From Clostridium sp. 1001271st1 H5 (GTDB lineage: Bacteria > Bacillota > Clostridia > Lachnospirales > Lachnospiraceae): a stretch of 64,000 nt of DNA. The position numbers were made by a program, and so were the translations under genes. The stretch is taken from NCBI RefSeq assembly GCF_005845215.1, contig NZ_SPHO01000002.1, positions 186,001 through 250,000 of the forward strand. Reading direction: 5' to 3'. The notes under the pieces were generated by a model. That model was not told where the DNA came from and did not search any database. It saw nothing but the letters and a program-made list of their open reading frames with translations. The stretch's first letter is position 1. Every line of letters starts with the position of its first letter. Below, piece by piece: positions 17,795 to 27,883 of the stretch.

Positions 17795-19201
17795 TTAAAG
17801 ACTGGTGGAACGGGGCAGCGAAAAAATGAACTCGGTTCCCACGCCTTCCGTGCTGACCACGTCAATGTTCTCGCCGTGGGCCTGTATGATTTCCTTTACA
17901 ATGGACAGTCCCAGTCCGGTGCCTTTTTTATCCTTGCCCCGGGACAAATCAGTCTTATAAAAACGTTCCCAGATTTTCTTTAAGCTGTCCTTGGGAATAC
18001 CGATTCCCGTGTCCTTTACTGAAATAAATATCTTTTCATACCGTCCCGATGCCTGGATGTAGATGGTGGAATCGTGATGGCTGAATTTGATGGCGTTGTC
18101 TATGAGATTGTACATGACCTGCTGTATTTTTCCCAGGTCGGCAAAAACCATCTGGATGTCATCTGAGAAGGTGAGCTCAAATCTTACATTCTTTGACTCG
18201 CAGGTGCCCTCAAAGGAGGCCGCCGTATCCTTTATCACACGGTTGATGTCGAAATTGGTCCTGGATAGATAGCCTTTTGCATCCAGGGAGTTGAGGGTGA
18301 GCATGCTTTCTGTCAGCTTATGAAGGCGCTCTGTCTCGGATATGACCCTGGACAGGTATTTTTCATACATATCAGCCGGTATGGTGCCGTCCAGGATGGC
18401 TTCCAGATATCCCTTGATGGAAGTCAGGGGAGAACGGAAATCATGGGATACATTGGCGATGAAATTTTTCTGGTATTCCTCCATTTTATTCAGCTCATCG
18501 GACATGTAATTCAGGGTATCGGAGAGATAGCCCATCTCATCGTGGGTCTTAACGTCAATCCGGTAATCCAGGTTTCCGGCCGCATATTCATTGGCGCCCA
18601 CTGTAATCTTGCGCAGGGGCAGGTACACGGTCTGGGTAAACACCAGAAGGATAATGAGGGACAGGCCGAACAGGACTGCGGATGTGATGTAAAGTATGCT
18701 TAAGATGCCGTTCTGGGACTGGTTGATTTCGCTGATAGGAAGGTGAATCAGCACATAGCCGTAGGTGTTGTAATTTCCTGTAATGGGGGCTGATACGCTG
18801 AGTACATTCCCGTTAAACATCCCGTAGTAATCCCCTATGGTATAGGACCGGTTCCCAATGGACGCAGGGTCAAAGTCGCTGATGCTGGACTGGACCCGGG
18901 TACCGCCCAGACTGTCCATGACCACGGTGCCCTGGCGGTTGACCACCCATATCTCTGCCCTTAGGTAGTGGGACAGCGCCCGTATTTGGGTGGAAACCTC
19001 CTCGGAATCCAGGCGTTTCCCCTGATACATGGTGCTGCATGACGAGGCAATGATATTTGCCTCGTCATATAGGGCGTCCGCCTTACTCTGAACCAGATAG
19101 TCGCGGGTCATTTTGGATGAAAATGTGGCAATGGCGATAAAACCCAGAAGACCGAAAATCAGATATCCCAGTATGAATTTGGAATAAAGAGAACGGGTCA
19201 T
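17795..19201 (-). CDS. Sensor histidine kinase
   Basis: 468 aa. Two membrane segments (about 10-30 and 168-190) flank an extracellular sensing domain of about 135 residues. HAMP, then HisKA with NVSHDFRSPLTSIKGYLEAILDG, then a complete ATPase domain (N box MYNLIDNAIKFS; DTGIGIPKDSLKKIWERFYK; GTGLGLSIVKEI) follow. It autophosphorylates and passes phosphate to the response regulator whose stop codon overlaps its start by 4 bp. The signal is unknown. The architecture resembles PhoR/ResE-type kinases. Confidence 0.95.
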   Translation of the reverse strand: MTRSLYSKFILGYLIFGLLGFIAIATFSSKMTRDYLVQSKADALYDEANIIASSCSTMYQGKRLDSEEVSTQIRALSHYLRAEIWVVNRQGTVVMDSLGGTRVQSSISDFDPASIGNRSYTIGDYYGMFNGNVLSVSAPITGNYNTYGYVLIHLPISEINQSQNGILSILYITSAVLFGLSLIILLVFTQTVYLPLRKITVGANEYAAGNLDYRIDVKTHDEMGYLSDTLNYMSDELNKMEEYQKNFIANVSHDFRSPLTSIKGYLEAILDGTIPADMYEKYLSRVISETERLHKLTESMLTLNSLDAKGYLSRTNFDINRVIKDTAASFEGTCESKNVRFELTFSDDIQMVFADLGKIQQVMYNLIDNAIKFSHHDSTIYIQASGRYEKIFISVKDTGIGIPKDSLKKIWERFYKTDLSRGKDKKGTGLGLSIVKEIIQAHGENIDVVSTEGVGTEFIFSLPRSTSL

Positions 19202-19908
19202 CGTTTCACCTCGAATTTATAGCCGATTCCCCAGACCGTGGTAATGGCCCAGCTGTTGTGGTCTTTTATCTTTTCCCGCAGACGTTTGATATGTACATCC
19301 ACGGTGCGGGTATCCCCAATGTATTCATAGCCCCAGATATGGTCCAGAAGCTGTTCCCTGGTAAATACCTGGTTGGGGGAGGCCGCCAGGAAGTACAGAA
19401 GCTCCAGCTCCTTTGGCGGCATCTCCACGGAATGGCCCATGTAGATAACGGAATAATTGGTAAGGTTTACAATCAAATCCGGGTACTCCACGTATTCGCC
19501 CTGCTGCTCAGTGGACGATGGGGCCGGGGCCGGAGCTGCCTGGTAACGGCGCAGCACTGCCTTGACACGGGCTACCAGCTCCTTGGAATCAAAGGGTTTA
19601 ATCATATAATCATCCGCCCCCAGTTCCAGTCCCAATACCTTGTCGAAAATCTCTCCCTTTGCGGACAACATGATGACCGGCACCTGGGAGGAAGCGCGAA
19701 GCTCCCTGCACACCTGATAACCGTCCATACCCGGAAGCATCAGGTCCAGCAGTACCAGGTTGGGCCTGAATTCCGGAAATACCTTAAGGGCTTCCTCGCC
19801 GTCCCCCACAATCATTGTCTCATAACACTCTTTCATCAGGTAGAGGGAGATTAATTCTGCAATATTTGCATCATCATCCACAATCAGAATCCTCTGCTTC
19901 TCTGCCAT
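19198..19908 (-). CDS. OmpR/PhoB family response regulator
   Basis: 236 aa. The receiver domain has an acidic pocket (VDDDAN), the phospho-acceptor Asp in LVLLDLMLPGMDG, and Lys in MIKPFDSKEL. A Pro/Ala/Ser linker follows, then a winged-helix domain ending RTVDVHIKRLREKI...WGIGYKFEV. It is translated just before the kinase with a 4-bp overlap, so the pair is coupled. Targets are unknown. Confidence 0.95.
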   Translation of the reverse strand: MAEKQRILIVDDDANIAELISLYLMKECYETMIVGDGEEALKVFPEFRPNLVLLDLMLPGMDGYQVCRELRASSQVPVIMLSAKGEIFDKVLGLELGADDYMIKPFDSKELVARVKAVLRRYQAAPAPAPSSTEQQGEYVEYPDLIVNLTNYSVIYMGHSVEMPPKELELLYFLAASPNQVFTREQLLDHIWGYEYIGDTRTVDVHIKRLREKIKDHNSWAITTVWGIGYKFEVKR

Positions 19909-19935
19909 GCTTTTGTTCCTCCTTGCTGCTGGTTT

Positions 19936-22383
19936 CTACTTAAATGTCACAACGGTTACGCCTGAATCACCTTCTCCGAACTGGCCCAGGCGGAATTCCT
20001 TTACATATTTGAGCTGGCGCAGGCGCTTGTGACAGGCGTTTTTAAGCGCTCCGGTGCCCCGGCCGTGGACCACACGCACGGTCTGCAGATGGGCCAGATA
20101 GGCATCGTCCAGATATTTTTCCATGGCAGGCACTGCCTCGTCCACTGTCATTCCTATGAGGTTGACCTCGGCAGATATGGTAGAGGATTTGGACATCTTA
20201 ATCTGGCTGCTTCCGCTGCCCTTGCTCTTGGCGGTCTTTCCGCCGTAGCTCAGGGAGCTTCCGTCTCCCAGGGTGGCGCTTATATCCTTCTCATTCAGAA
20301 GCTCCAAATCCCTGATGTTTACCAGGGAACGGAGAATACCCATCTGTACATACAAATCCCCCCTGGCATTGGGAAGGGTGCTTACGGTGCCTTTCAGGTT
20401 CATGGACAGCACCTTGACGCCGTCCCCTATTTTCAGTTTCTTGGGTGAAATGGGCTGGCTGGGTCCCTTGGGCTTCACGGCCAGCTTTTCATCTGTTTTC
20501 TTCAGCTGGTCCCTGAGCCTGGCCCGTTCAGCTTCCAGCTCCCTGCCCACGCCTGAACTGGCGGCCAGCCTGTTAATCTGCTTAATGGTCTGGTCCGCTG
20601 TCTCCTTGGCCTCCCGCAGGATGCGCTGGGCTTCCTCGGTGGCATTTTTAAGAATCTTATCCTTGCGCTCGTCCAGACGCTCTTCCTTCTGGGTCAGACG
20701 GTTCTTCAGGGAGGCTATTTCATCCTTATAGGCATTGATTTCAGCCTGCTCCTTCTCAATGGTCAGCCGGCTGGATTCCAGGCTGGTCAGCAGGTCCTCA
20801 AAGGATTCATCTTTGGCCTCCAGATGGGATTTTGCATCGTCAATGATATAGCCTGGGAGCCCCAGCTTCTGGGAAATGGCAAAAGCATTGCTCTTGCCGG
20901 GAATACCGATGAGTAACCGGTAAGTGGGCTGCAGGGTTTCCACATTGAATTCACAGCATGCGTTTTCCACTCCGGGCGTGCTGAGTGCAAATACCTTCAG
21001 TTCGCTGTAATGGGTGGTGGCCATGGTGCGGCACTTCATGTTGTGCAGGAAGGAGAGAATGGCAATGGCCAGGGCGGCTCCTTCTGTTGGGTCCGTACCC
21101 GCACCCAGCTCGTCAAAAAGACAGAGGGACCGGGAATCGGCTTCATTTAAAATGCGCACAATATTAGTCATATGGGCGGAAAAGGTACTTAAGCTCTGCT
21201 CAATGCTCTGTTCATCCCCAATGTCGGCAAATACTTCGTCGAACACAGCCAGCTCCGAGCCTTCCCATGCAGGGATGTGAAGCCCGGACTGCCCCATAAG
21301 GGTAAACAGGCCAACTGTTTTTAAGGACACGGTCTTGCCGCCTGTATTTGGGCCGGTGACAATCAGCAGGTCGAATTCCTTTCCCAGCCATACATTGGTA
21401 GGAACAACGGTCTGGGGATTCAAAAGGGGATGGCGTCCGTCCTTGATATGGATGTAGCCTCTGTTATTGAACACAGGGGCGCTGCACTTATAATGGCGGG
21501 CCAGTCCGGCCTTGGCAAATATAAAGTCCAGCTGTGCCAGAAGCTCCATGTCCATGCGCAGCTCTTCGGTATAGGGCGCTGCCTGGTTGCTTAAGGAGGC
21601 CAGGACTGCTTCGATTTCCTTTTGCTCCTGTATTTCCAGCTCACGCATCTCATTGTTCAGCTTGATGATGGCCATTGGCTCGATGAAAAGGGTGGAGCCT
21701 GTGGCGGACTGGTCATGGACCATGCCGGATACCTGGTTTTTGTACTCTGACTTAACCGGCAGGCAGTACCGCCCGTCCCTCATGGTGATGACCGCGTCCT
21801 GCAGATAGGAACGGTTGGAGTTGAGGATGGAGTTCAGCTGGGTGTGGATGCGGTCAGCGGTCACCTTCATGGAACGGCGCACATGGGATAATCCCGGACT
21901 GGCATCATCCGCCACCTCGTCCTCGGAAAGGATGCAGCGTTTGATTTCGCTGTTCAGGGGGGTCAGGGGTTCCAGCCCCGCAAACAGGGGCTCCAGGGAG
22001 TCAAAATCATCCTCCGCCTGGCCGTTTCCCCTTCCGTCCTCATCGCCGTCATGGCGTCCGTAGGCCTTGGCCCTGGCTGCCACGGTCAGGAGGGAGCTCA
22101 TGGAGAGAAGCTCGGGTATGCTTAAGGAACTGCCGATATCCAGCCGCTTCAGGGAGTCTCCAATGTCCCTGATGCCGGAAAATGACACGGAACCCTTAAG
22201 ACGGATTCGTGTCACTGCATCCGTGGTTTGCGCCTGCCAGGTGCGCACTTCTTCCAAATCAGAGGAAGGGGAGAGGTTCCGGCAGAGGGCCTTTCCAAGG
22301 GGAGAGGCCGCGTATTCGGTCAGCTGGTTTATGATTTTATCGTATTCTAAAGTTTTTAACGCTTTCTGATTCATTGATTTCAC
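19936..22383 (-). CDS. mutS2: Endonuclease MutS2
   Basis: 815 aa, usual length. It has an N-terminal MutS-like core, the ABC-type ATPase with Walker A GPNTGGKTVSLKTVG and LFDELGAGTDPTEGAALA, a long coiled coil (about 520-640), and the C-terminal Smr nuclease domain with VNLIGMTVDEAVPAMEKYLDDA and VHGRGTGALK. It is known to suppress recombination intermediates and, in Bacillus, to act on collided ribosomes. The two-component genes follow on the same strand after a 27-bp gap. Confidence 0.96.
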   Translation of the reverse strand: MKSMNQKALKTLEYDKIINQLTEYAASPLGKALCRNLSPSSDLEEVRTWQAQTTDAVTRIRLKGSVSFSGIRDIGDSLKRLDIGSSLSIPELLSMSSLLTVAARAKAYGRHDGDEDGRGNGQAEDDFDSLEPLFAGLEPLTPLNSEIKRCILSEDEVADDASPGLSHVRRSMKVTADRIHTQLNSILNSNRSYLQDAVITMRDGRYCLPVKSEYKNQVSGMVHDQSATGSTLFIEPMAIIKLNNEMRELEIQEQKEIEAVLASLSNQAAPYTEELRMDMELLAQLDFIFAKAGLARHYKCSAPVFNNRGYIHIKDGRHPLLNPQTVVPTNVWLGKEFDLLIVTGPNTGGKTVSLKTVGLFTLMGQSGLHIPAWEGSELAVFDEVFADIGDEQSIEQSLSTFSAHMTNIVRILNEADSRSLCLFDELGAGTDPTEGAALAIAILSFLHNMKCRTMATTHYSELKVFALSTPGVENACCEFNVETLQPTYRLLIGIPGKSNAFAISQKLGLPGYIIDDAKSHLEAKDESFEDLLTSLESSRLTIEKEQAEINAYKDEIASLKNRLTQKEERLDERKDKILKNATEEAQRILREAKETADQTIKQINRLAASSGVGRELEAERARLRDQLKKTDEKLAVKPKGPSQPISPKKLKIGDGVKVLSMNLKGTVSTLPNARGDLYVQMGILRSLVNIRDLELLNEKDISATLGDGSSLSYGGKTAKSKGSGSSQIKMSKSSTISAEVNLIGMTVDEAVPAMEKYLDDAYLAHLQTVRVVHGRGTGALKNACHKRLRQLKYVKEFRLGQFGEGDSGVTVVTFK

Positions 22384-22502
22384 CTGTGTTTTTCGTAAAA
22401 ATGCTGGATTTAAAAGGACTTTTTCCCAAAAGCCGACATTTAAATTATACCATAAAAATCGATATTTACTATCTTTTTTACTATCTTTTCATATATAAAA
22501 TC

Positions 22503-22531
22503 TTGCATAATACTGGGAAGAAACGTATAAT
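22503..22531 (+). promoter_or_regulatory. Promoter of the HtrA-like gene
   Basis: TTGCAT, 17 bp, TATAAT, followed by aaggaggag 7 bp before the ATG at 22564. It lies in the divergent interval with mutS2. Confidence 0.6.
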
Positions 22532-22563
22532 AGAGGGTAAGAGTCTTCGCAAGGAGGAGTACT

Positions 22564-23904
22564 ATGGCGGATAAACGTGCTGACCAGCATAGAGATTTAG
22601 ACCGGCAGGACCAGACTCCGGACAAGTCCCATCGCTTTATCAATGAGAAGATTGTCCGGCAGCCCATGACCCGGAGGCAGATTGCCCGGAAAATCCTGCT
22701 GACCATTTTTTGTGCCGTTCTGTTTGGCGTGTTGTCGGCCATCTGTTTTGTGGTGAGCAAACCCATGGCGGAAAGGATTTTAGGCCAGGAGACTCCTGAG
22801 GAGAGCAGCCAGATTACCATACCAAAGGATGAGCCGGAAACAACGGCTGCCGTGGCGGCGGAGACAGAGCCCACAGAGCCGGCCATGACCGAGGCAGTGG
22901 ATGAGATGGTGCGCTCCGAGATGGAGAAATACCGCTATTCCATTGATGATTTAAATAAACTGTACAGCAACCTGCGCACCATTGCCAGCGACGCGGACGA
23001 CAGTCTGGTGGTGGTCCATTCCATCCAGCATGAGAAGGACTGGTTTGACAATCCCATCGAGACATCGGGACAGTTCTCCGGGGTGGTTATAGCCAGGACA
23101 CGCACCGAGATTCTGATTCTCACGCCGGACAAGGCCGTGGAGGCAGCTGATTCCATTGAGGTGGCATTCCCGGACGGAACCATGATGGCTGGAATTGTGA
23201 AGCAGAGCGATACCATTATGGGATTGTCCGTGGTCAGTGTGGACGCGGCCCAGATGGACAGCGAGCAGTTTAAAAAGGTGGAGGCCATCAAGCTGGGCAA
23301 CTCTTATGGAGTGAAGCAGGGCGACATGGTGGTGGCCATCGGTGCGCCGGCCGGTATTGTCCATTCCAGCGATTACGGAAACATATCCTATGTGGTGCGC
23401 AATGTCCATACGGTGGACGGCAGTTCCAGGGTGTTCTATACCAGCGCCAGCGGTGATGCGGAGGCTGGAACCTTTCTCCTGAACACTTCAGGCGAGCTCA
23501 TTGGATGGGTTACGGACAAGTACGACGAGGATGGTGTCTGTAGGATGACCACAGTGGTGGCTATATCAGATTATAAAGGCATATTGGAAATGATGAGCAA
23601 CGGTATTCCGGCCCCGTACTTCGGCATCAAGGGCCAGGAAGTGAGCCAGGCCATGGCGGACAGCGGAATGCCTTCCGGTATCTATGTGATATCGGCAGTG
23701 ACAGACGGCCCTGCGTACAACGCAGGCATACAGCCAGGGGACATCATCACCTGGATGAACGGCGAGAAGGTAGGAAGCCTGAAGGATTTCCAGAACCAGG
23801 TGGAAGGCTTACACGCAGGCGATAAGATTAAGGTGGCGGTTCTGAGAAACGGCAAGGATGAATATAAGGAAATTGAGTTTACAGTAACAGTTGGAGCCAG
23901 GTAG
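22564..23904 (+). CDS. HtrA-like membrane-anchored PDZ protein, catalytically degenerate
   Basis: 446 aa. A cytoplasmic basic segment is followed by a membrane anchor (about 42-64), a Glu/Thr-rich linker, a trypsin-like domain (about 125-330) and a C-terminal PDZ domain (about 345-440, PAYNAGIQPGDIITWMNGEKV). Aligned by eye to HtrA/DegP, the His of LTNNHVV is Lys190 (LTPDKAV), the Asp of DLAVLKI is Gly220 (MGLSVVSV) and the Ser of GNSGGPLLN is Ala301 (EAGTFLLN). All three catalytic residues are lost, so it is probably a binding or scaffold protein rather than a protease. Confidence 0.88.
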   Translation: MADKRADQHRDLDRQDQTPDKSHRFINEKIVRQPMTRRQIARKILLTIFCAVLFGVLSAICFVVSKPMAERILGQETPEESSQITIPKDEPETTAAVAAETEPTEPAMTEAVDEMVRSEMEKYRYSIDDLNKLYSNLRTIASDADDSLVVVHSIQHEKDWFDNPIETSGQFSGVVIARTRTEILILTPDKAVEAADSIEVAFPDGTMMAGIVKQSDTIMGLSVVSVDAAQMDSEQFKKVEAIKLGNSYGVKQGDMVVAIGAPAGIVHSSDYGNISYVVRNVHTVDGSSRVFYTSASGDAEAGTFLLNTSGELIGWVTDKYDEDGVCRMTTVVAISDYKGILEMMSNGIPAPYFGIKGQEVSQAMADSGMPSGIYVISAVTDGPAYNAGIQPGDIITWMNGEKVGSLKDFQNQVEGLHAGDKIKVAVLRNGKDEYKEIEFTVTVGAR

Positions 23905-24101
23905 CGGCTGGAGGTCCGGAGAGATTGGGCCATGAGGCAATCAGAGCCAGGCGGCAATGGAAGCAGGGAAATGTATGAAGTCAGGCAAAGAGGCCAGGCA
24001 GCGTTGACGCCTGGCTGCGTTGTTGTCAGGGGCTTGATTGACAGTGTTATAAATGGGTTTATTAATAGGTTTATAAAATAGAAAGATGAGGAAAAAAGAG
24101 C

Positions 24102-25046
24102 ATGAGATATATTGACACCTTCAGGGAAGGTATGCACATTGCAGATGTGTACCTGTGTAAAAACAAGCAGATTGCCCTGACTAAGAACGGCAAGGAATAC
24201 GGCAATCTGGTGATGCAGGACAAGACAGGTACCATTGACGCCAAAATATGGGATTTGGGTTCCCCGGGAGTGGGGGAATTTGAGACCATGGATTACGTTC
24301 ATGTGGAGGCGGACGTGACCCTGTTCCAGAATTCCTTCCAGTTGAATGTGCGCCGGATTCGCAGGGCCCAGGAGGGCGAGTATATGGAAGCAGATTACCT
24401 GCCGGTGTCAAAGAAGGATATAAAAAACATGTACGAGGAGCTTCTGGGCTACATAAAAAGTGTGAAGAATCCTTACCTTCAGAAGCTGCTGTGCAGTTAC
24501 TTTGTGGAGGATGCGGCATTTGCAAAGGCATTCCAGTTTCATTCCGCGGCCAAGACCGTGCATCACGGATTTGTGGGCGGTTTGCTGGAACACACGCTCA
24601 GCGTAACAAAATTGTGCGATTACTACGCCGGATACTATCCGATGCTGAACCGTGATTTGCTGCTGACAGCAGCTATTTTCCACGATATCGGTAAGACCAG
24701 GGAACTTTCACGCTTCCCGGAGAATGACTATACTGACGATGGACAGCTTCTGGGCCATATCATCATCGGTACGGAGATGGTAGGAGAAAGCATCCGCTCC
24801 ATACCAGGATTCCCGGAAAAGCTGTCCACAGAGCTTAAGCACTGTATACTGGCTCATCACGGGGAATTAGAGTACGGCTCACCCAAGAAGCCTGCGCTTT
24901 TGGAGGCACTGGCCCTTAATTTTGCCGATAATACGGATGCCAAGATGGAAACCATGATAGAGGCGCTGCAGTCCGGCGGTGAGAATAAAGGATGGCTGGG
25001 ATATAACCGGTTGTTGGAGTCTAATATCAGGAAAACAACGGAATAG
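24102..25046 (+). CDS. yhaM: 3'-5' exoribonuclease YhaM family (OB-fold plus HD domain)
   Basis: 314 aa. An N-terminal OB-fold nucleic-acid-binding domain (about 15-95) precedes an HD phosphohydrolase domain with HHGFVGGLLEHTLSV, IFHDIGKTRE, GHIIIG and CILAHHGELEYGS metal-binding histidines. It trims RNA 3' ends in the cytoplasm. ATG follows a purine-rich site (gaggaaaaaag). Monocistronic, with a large-loop terminator downstream. Confidence 0.92.
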   Translation: MRYIDTFREGMHIADVYLCKNKQIALTKNGKEYGNLVMQDKTGTIDAKIWDLGSPGVGEFETMDYVHVEADVTLFQNSFQLNVRRIRRAQEGEYMEADYLPVSKKDIKNMYEELLGYIKSVKNPYLQKLLCSYFVEDAAFAKAFQFHSAAKTVHHGFVGGLLEHTLSVTKLCDYYAGYYPMLNRDLLLTAAIFHDIGKTRELSRFPENDYTDDGQLLGHIIIGTEMVGESIRSIPGFPEKLSTELKHCILAHHGELEYGSPKKPALLEALALNFADNTDAKMETMIEALQSGGENKGWLGYNRLLESNIRKTTE

Positions 25047-25092
25047 AACGTTGGCGCTGGTTGATAAAGAGAAATAACAGGACCGAATAAAT

Positions 25093-25164
25093 AAGGCTGA
25101 AAACATTTAGTTTGGGTACGGGATTGCGGGATGTGTCCTTGACCAGTGTGTTTTCAGCCTTTTG
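25093..25164 (+). terminator. Terminator after yhaM
   Basis: AAGGCTGAAAACA and TGTTTTCAGCCTT are perfect 13-bp arms around a loop of about 43 nt, followed by TT. The long loop is unusual for an intrinsic terminator. Confidence 0.6.
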
Positions 25165-25276
25165 TGATAATGGGGCGGGATGGAAGAACTATATTGGCGT
25201 GATGGGGCAGCGCAGAGCAGCAGCAGAGAGCAGCAGATTATAATAACAGATTGAATGACAGGACAGGTGAAAGGGT

Positions 25277-26701
25277 ATGGAAAAGAATCAGGAATTTATT
25301 GTGACAATAGAGGATATGAATGAGGACGGAGCAGGCGTGGGGAAATTGGATGGCTACATCTGGTTTGTCAAGGACGCAGTGATTGGCGATGTGGTGCGGG
25401 CAAAGGCCATAAAGATGAAGAAATCCTATGGATTTGCCAGACTGATGGAGGTATTGGAGCCATCCGGGTCCCGAGTGGCACCTCCATGCCCGGTGGCAAG
25501 GCAATGCGGGGGCTGTCAGCTTCAGGCCATGAGCTATGAGGAGCAGTTGAAATTCAAAGAGCGCAAGGTGATGAATAATCTGATGCGTATTGGCGGATTT
25601 GCTGAGGATGAGATTCATATGCTGCCGATTATGGGGATGGAGGAACCGTGGAGATACAGGAATAAGGCTCAGTTCCCATTTGGAAGGGACAAGGACGGAA
25701 ACGTGATTGCCGGCTTTTATGCCGGGCGGACCCATGCCATCATTGAGTCCGAAGACTGTTTGCTGGGAGTTGAGGAAAACAGGGACATTCTGAATATAGT
25801 AAAACGCTTTATGGAGGAAATGAAGATTGAACCTTATGATGAGACATCGCATAAGGGATTGGTGCGCCATGTCCTGATTCGGAAGGGTTTTAAAACGGGT
25901 GAGATAATGGTCTGTCTGGTAATCAACGGAAAGAAGCTGCCCGGAGGGAAACGCCTGGTGGAGATGCTGTGCGGGGGCGACAGGCGTGAGAGAAAAGGAG
26001 AGAAAGTAAAGAGGGAGGAAATACAGGGGCATGGGATAAAAGGCATGACCAGTATTTCTTATAGTGTAAATCAGGAGAGAACAAATATAATTATGGGGAA
26101 AGAGATAGTTAATCTCTATGGACCCGGGTTTATTACAGATTACATTGGAAATGTGAAATATCAGATTTCTCCCCTTTCCTTTTATCAGGTAAACCCTGTA
26201 CAGACAGAACGGCTTTACGGCACAGCGCTGGAGTATGCCGGGCTTACAGGGGATGAGACTGTCTGGGATTTGTATTGTGGAATTGGCACCATTTCTCTGT
26301 TCCTGGCCCAAAAGGCGGGAAAGGTGTACGGCGTGGAAGTTGTGCCTCAGGCCATAGAGGACGCCAGGAGAAATGCGGAAATTAACGGCATAAATAATGC
26401 GGAATTTTTTGCGGGAAAGGCAGAAGAAGTACTGCCGGAACAGTTTGAGAAAAATAAGGTCCACGCGGATGTGATTGTGGTGGACCCCCCAAGAAAAGGA
26501 TGCGATGCGGTCTGCCTGGATACCATACTTAAGATGAGGCCGGAACGGGTGGTTTATGTGAGCTGCGACTCAGCTACACTGGCCAGGGATTTAAGGTATT
26601 TGGCAGATGGGGGGTATGAGGTGGTGCGGGTTAGGTGTTGTGATATGTTTCCTGGGACGGTGCACGTGGAAACCGTCACGCTTCTCGTGCGCAAACCCTG
26701 A
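25277..26701 (+). CDS. rlmD: 23S rRNA (uracil-5-)-methyltransferase RlmD family
   Basis: 474 aa. An N-terminal TRAM domain (about 5-60), an iron-sulfur cysteine cluster (CPVARQCGGCQ plus Cys of SEDCLLG), a SAM site (VWDLYCGIGTISLFLA), VDPPRKGCD and the catalytic VYVSCDSATLARDL are all visible. It methylates C5 of a uridine in 23S rRNA (U1939 or U747 in E. coli numbering); the exact target is not certain. A charged insertion near residues 235-260 (DRRERKGEKVKREE) is not typical. Confidence 0.92.
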   Translation: MEKNQEFIVTIEDMNEDGAGVGKLDGYIWFVKDAVIGDVVRAKAIKMKKSYGFARLMEVLEPSGSRVAPPCPVARQCGGCQLQAMSYEEQLKFKERKVMNNLMRIGGFAEDEIHMLPIMGMEEPWRYRNKAQFPFGRDKDGNVIAGFYAGRTHAIIESEDCLLGVEENRDILNIVKRFMEEMKIEPYDETSHKGLVRHVLIRKGFKTGEIMVCLVINGKKLPGGKRLVEMLCGGDRRERKGEKVKREEIQGHGIKGMTSISYSVNQERTNIIMGKEIVNLYGPGFITDYIGNVKYQISPLSFYQVNPVQTERLYGTALEYAGLTGDETVWDLYCGIGTISLFLAQKAGKVYGVEVVPQAIEDARRNAEINGINNAEFFAGKAEEVLPEQFEKNKVHADVIVVDPPRKGCDAVCLDTILKMRPERVVYVSCDSATLARDLRYLADGGYEVVRVRCCDMFPGTVHVETVTLLVRKP

Positions 26702-26892
26702 TTCTAGGCGGGCTAGCGGGATTATTTAAAGAAAACAGAGTTGCGTTTTTAAAGGAATAGAGATAGATAAGTTCCCGCAGATAGGGGCACGGGGATAACG
26801 CCTGATAGTTCAAAAATGAAGGTTTTGTTATGTGAATTAAACTATGTAGACCTATATATGCAGGGCAACAGACTATACCCCGGGAGGACTGT

Positions 26893-27543
26893 ATGAATCT
26901 TAAAGAATACCAGTACTTATGGCAGGAAGAAAGCATATACTATGCGGAGCGTGTCAGCCGGTACAGCTACGTCATTACAACCCGTCCTCAGGAGGCCGGA
27001 GAGGACCGCAAGGTACTAATTATAGAGGATGATGAAGTATATAAAGCAGTCATACAGAAAATGCTGGATGCGGGCCGTGCGGTTGACTGCGGACGATGGA
27101 AAGAGGATGAATGCGCAGAGTGTGCCCTGAGGGATGGGAAGAAGGACAAACTGCTTCTCTGTCCTGACTGTAATCAAAAGAGCCTGCACTATAAAGCCGT
27201 ATTAGGCGAGGTAAGCTATCTGTGCGATTCCTGCGGGGCTGGGGTGGTAACCAGTTATTTTCCTCCATGTTATACGGACGGTGAGACATACCATCTGAAG
27301 GTGCTGAATCCCATGGAACTATCATTAAAACAAATCAGGGAGACAGGTAAGATATTCAGTAGCAGATATAATCTGATTTATAGCAATATACACGCAGAAC
27401 AGCCAATAACCACTAGGGGAGGTCTGATGGAACTGGCGGAAATGGAATATGCCTTGGAGAAGAAAGGTATCGTCAGCAGGATTGAGCCTGAGCCGCCCTA
27501 CCCCCTGTATCGGTGTTGCAGAGAAACGGTGTGGAAAGAATAA
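26893..27543 (+). CDS. Unknown protein with zinc-ribbon-like cysteine pairs
   Basis: 216 aa; not recognised. Three cysteine pairs are visible: CAEC (near 76), CPDC (near 95) and CDSC (near 115). The last two are spaced 17 residues apart like a zinc ribbon. The N-terminus is acidic (IIEDDEVY) and there is no membrane segment. ATG is preceded by gggagga. The next genes are two tiny open frames and a Nif3-like gene on the same strand. Start and length are supported by the ribosome site and unbroken frame. Confidence 0.6.
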   Translation: MNLKEYQYLWQEESIYYAERVSRYSYVITTRPQEAGEDRKVLIIEDDEVYKAVIQKMLDAGRAVDCGRWKEDECAECALRDGKKDKLLLCPDCNQKSLHYKAVLGEVSYLCDSCGAGVVTSYFPPCYTDGETYHLKVLNPMELSLKQIRETGKIFSSRYNLIYSNIHAEQPITTRGGLMELAEMEYALEKKGIVSRIEPEPPYPLYRCCRETVWKE

Positions 27544-27669
27544 TATCATTTAAAAGGTAATCGCTAATTGAAAGCAGCTTTTCATTATAAGGGAATTCCA
27601 TGGAATCAGATTCGTAGTCCGCAGAGGAACTGGACCGGCATGCGGCAAAACTGAAAAGGCGGGAGTAAA

Positions 27670-27879
27670 ATGAGTAAATACAATAATTTGTGGAAATATG
27701 TGCAGGAAAACGGAAGCCAGTCATTCAAGCTGACGTTTGATGAAATTGCTGAAATTGCAGGTATAGAAATTGACCACTCTTTTTTGAAATTCAAAAAAGA
27801 ATTAACAGAGTACGGTTATGAAGTCGGTAAAATATCCATGAAAGAACAGACAGTTATTTTTAATAAAATAGATTGCTGA
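27670..27879 (+). CDS. Small hypothetical protein (DUF7662-like)
   Basis: 69 aa with gggag 5 bp before ATG. The pattern YNNLWKYVQENGSQSFKLTFDEIAEIAGIEI, with aromatic YxxLWxYV and LTFDEIAEIAG, resembles small helix-turn-helix-like DUF7662 proteins. That family match is from memory and tentative. Nothing catalytic is visible. Confidence 0.55.
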   Translation: MSKYNNLWKYVQENGSQSFKLTFDEIAEIAGIEIDHSFLKFKKELTEYGYEVGKISMKEQTVIFNKIDC

Positions 27880-27883
27880 AATT

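Noticed and set aside
25238..26464. 408-aa minus-strand frame opposite rlmD
   Set aside because: It is the antisense of a well-supported methyltransferase gene. No recognisable motifs or ribosome site.
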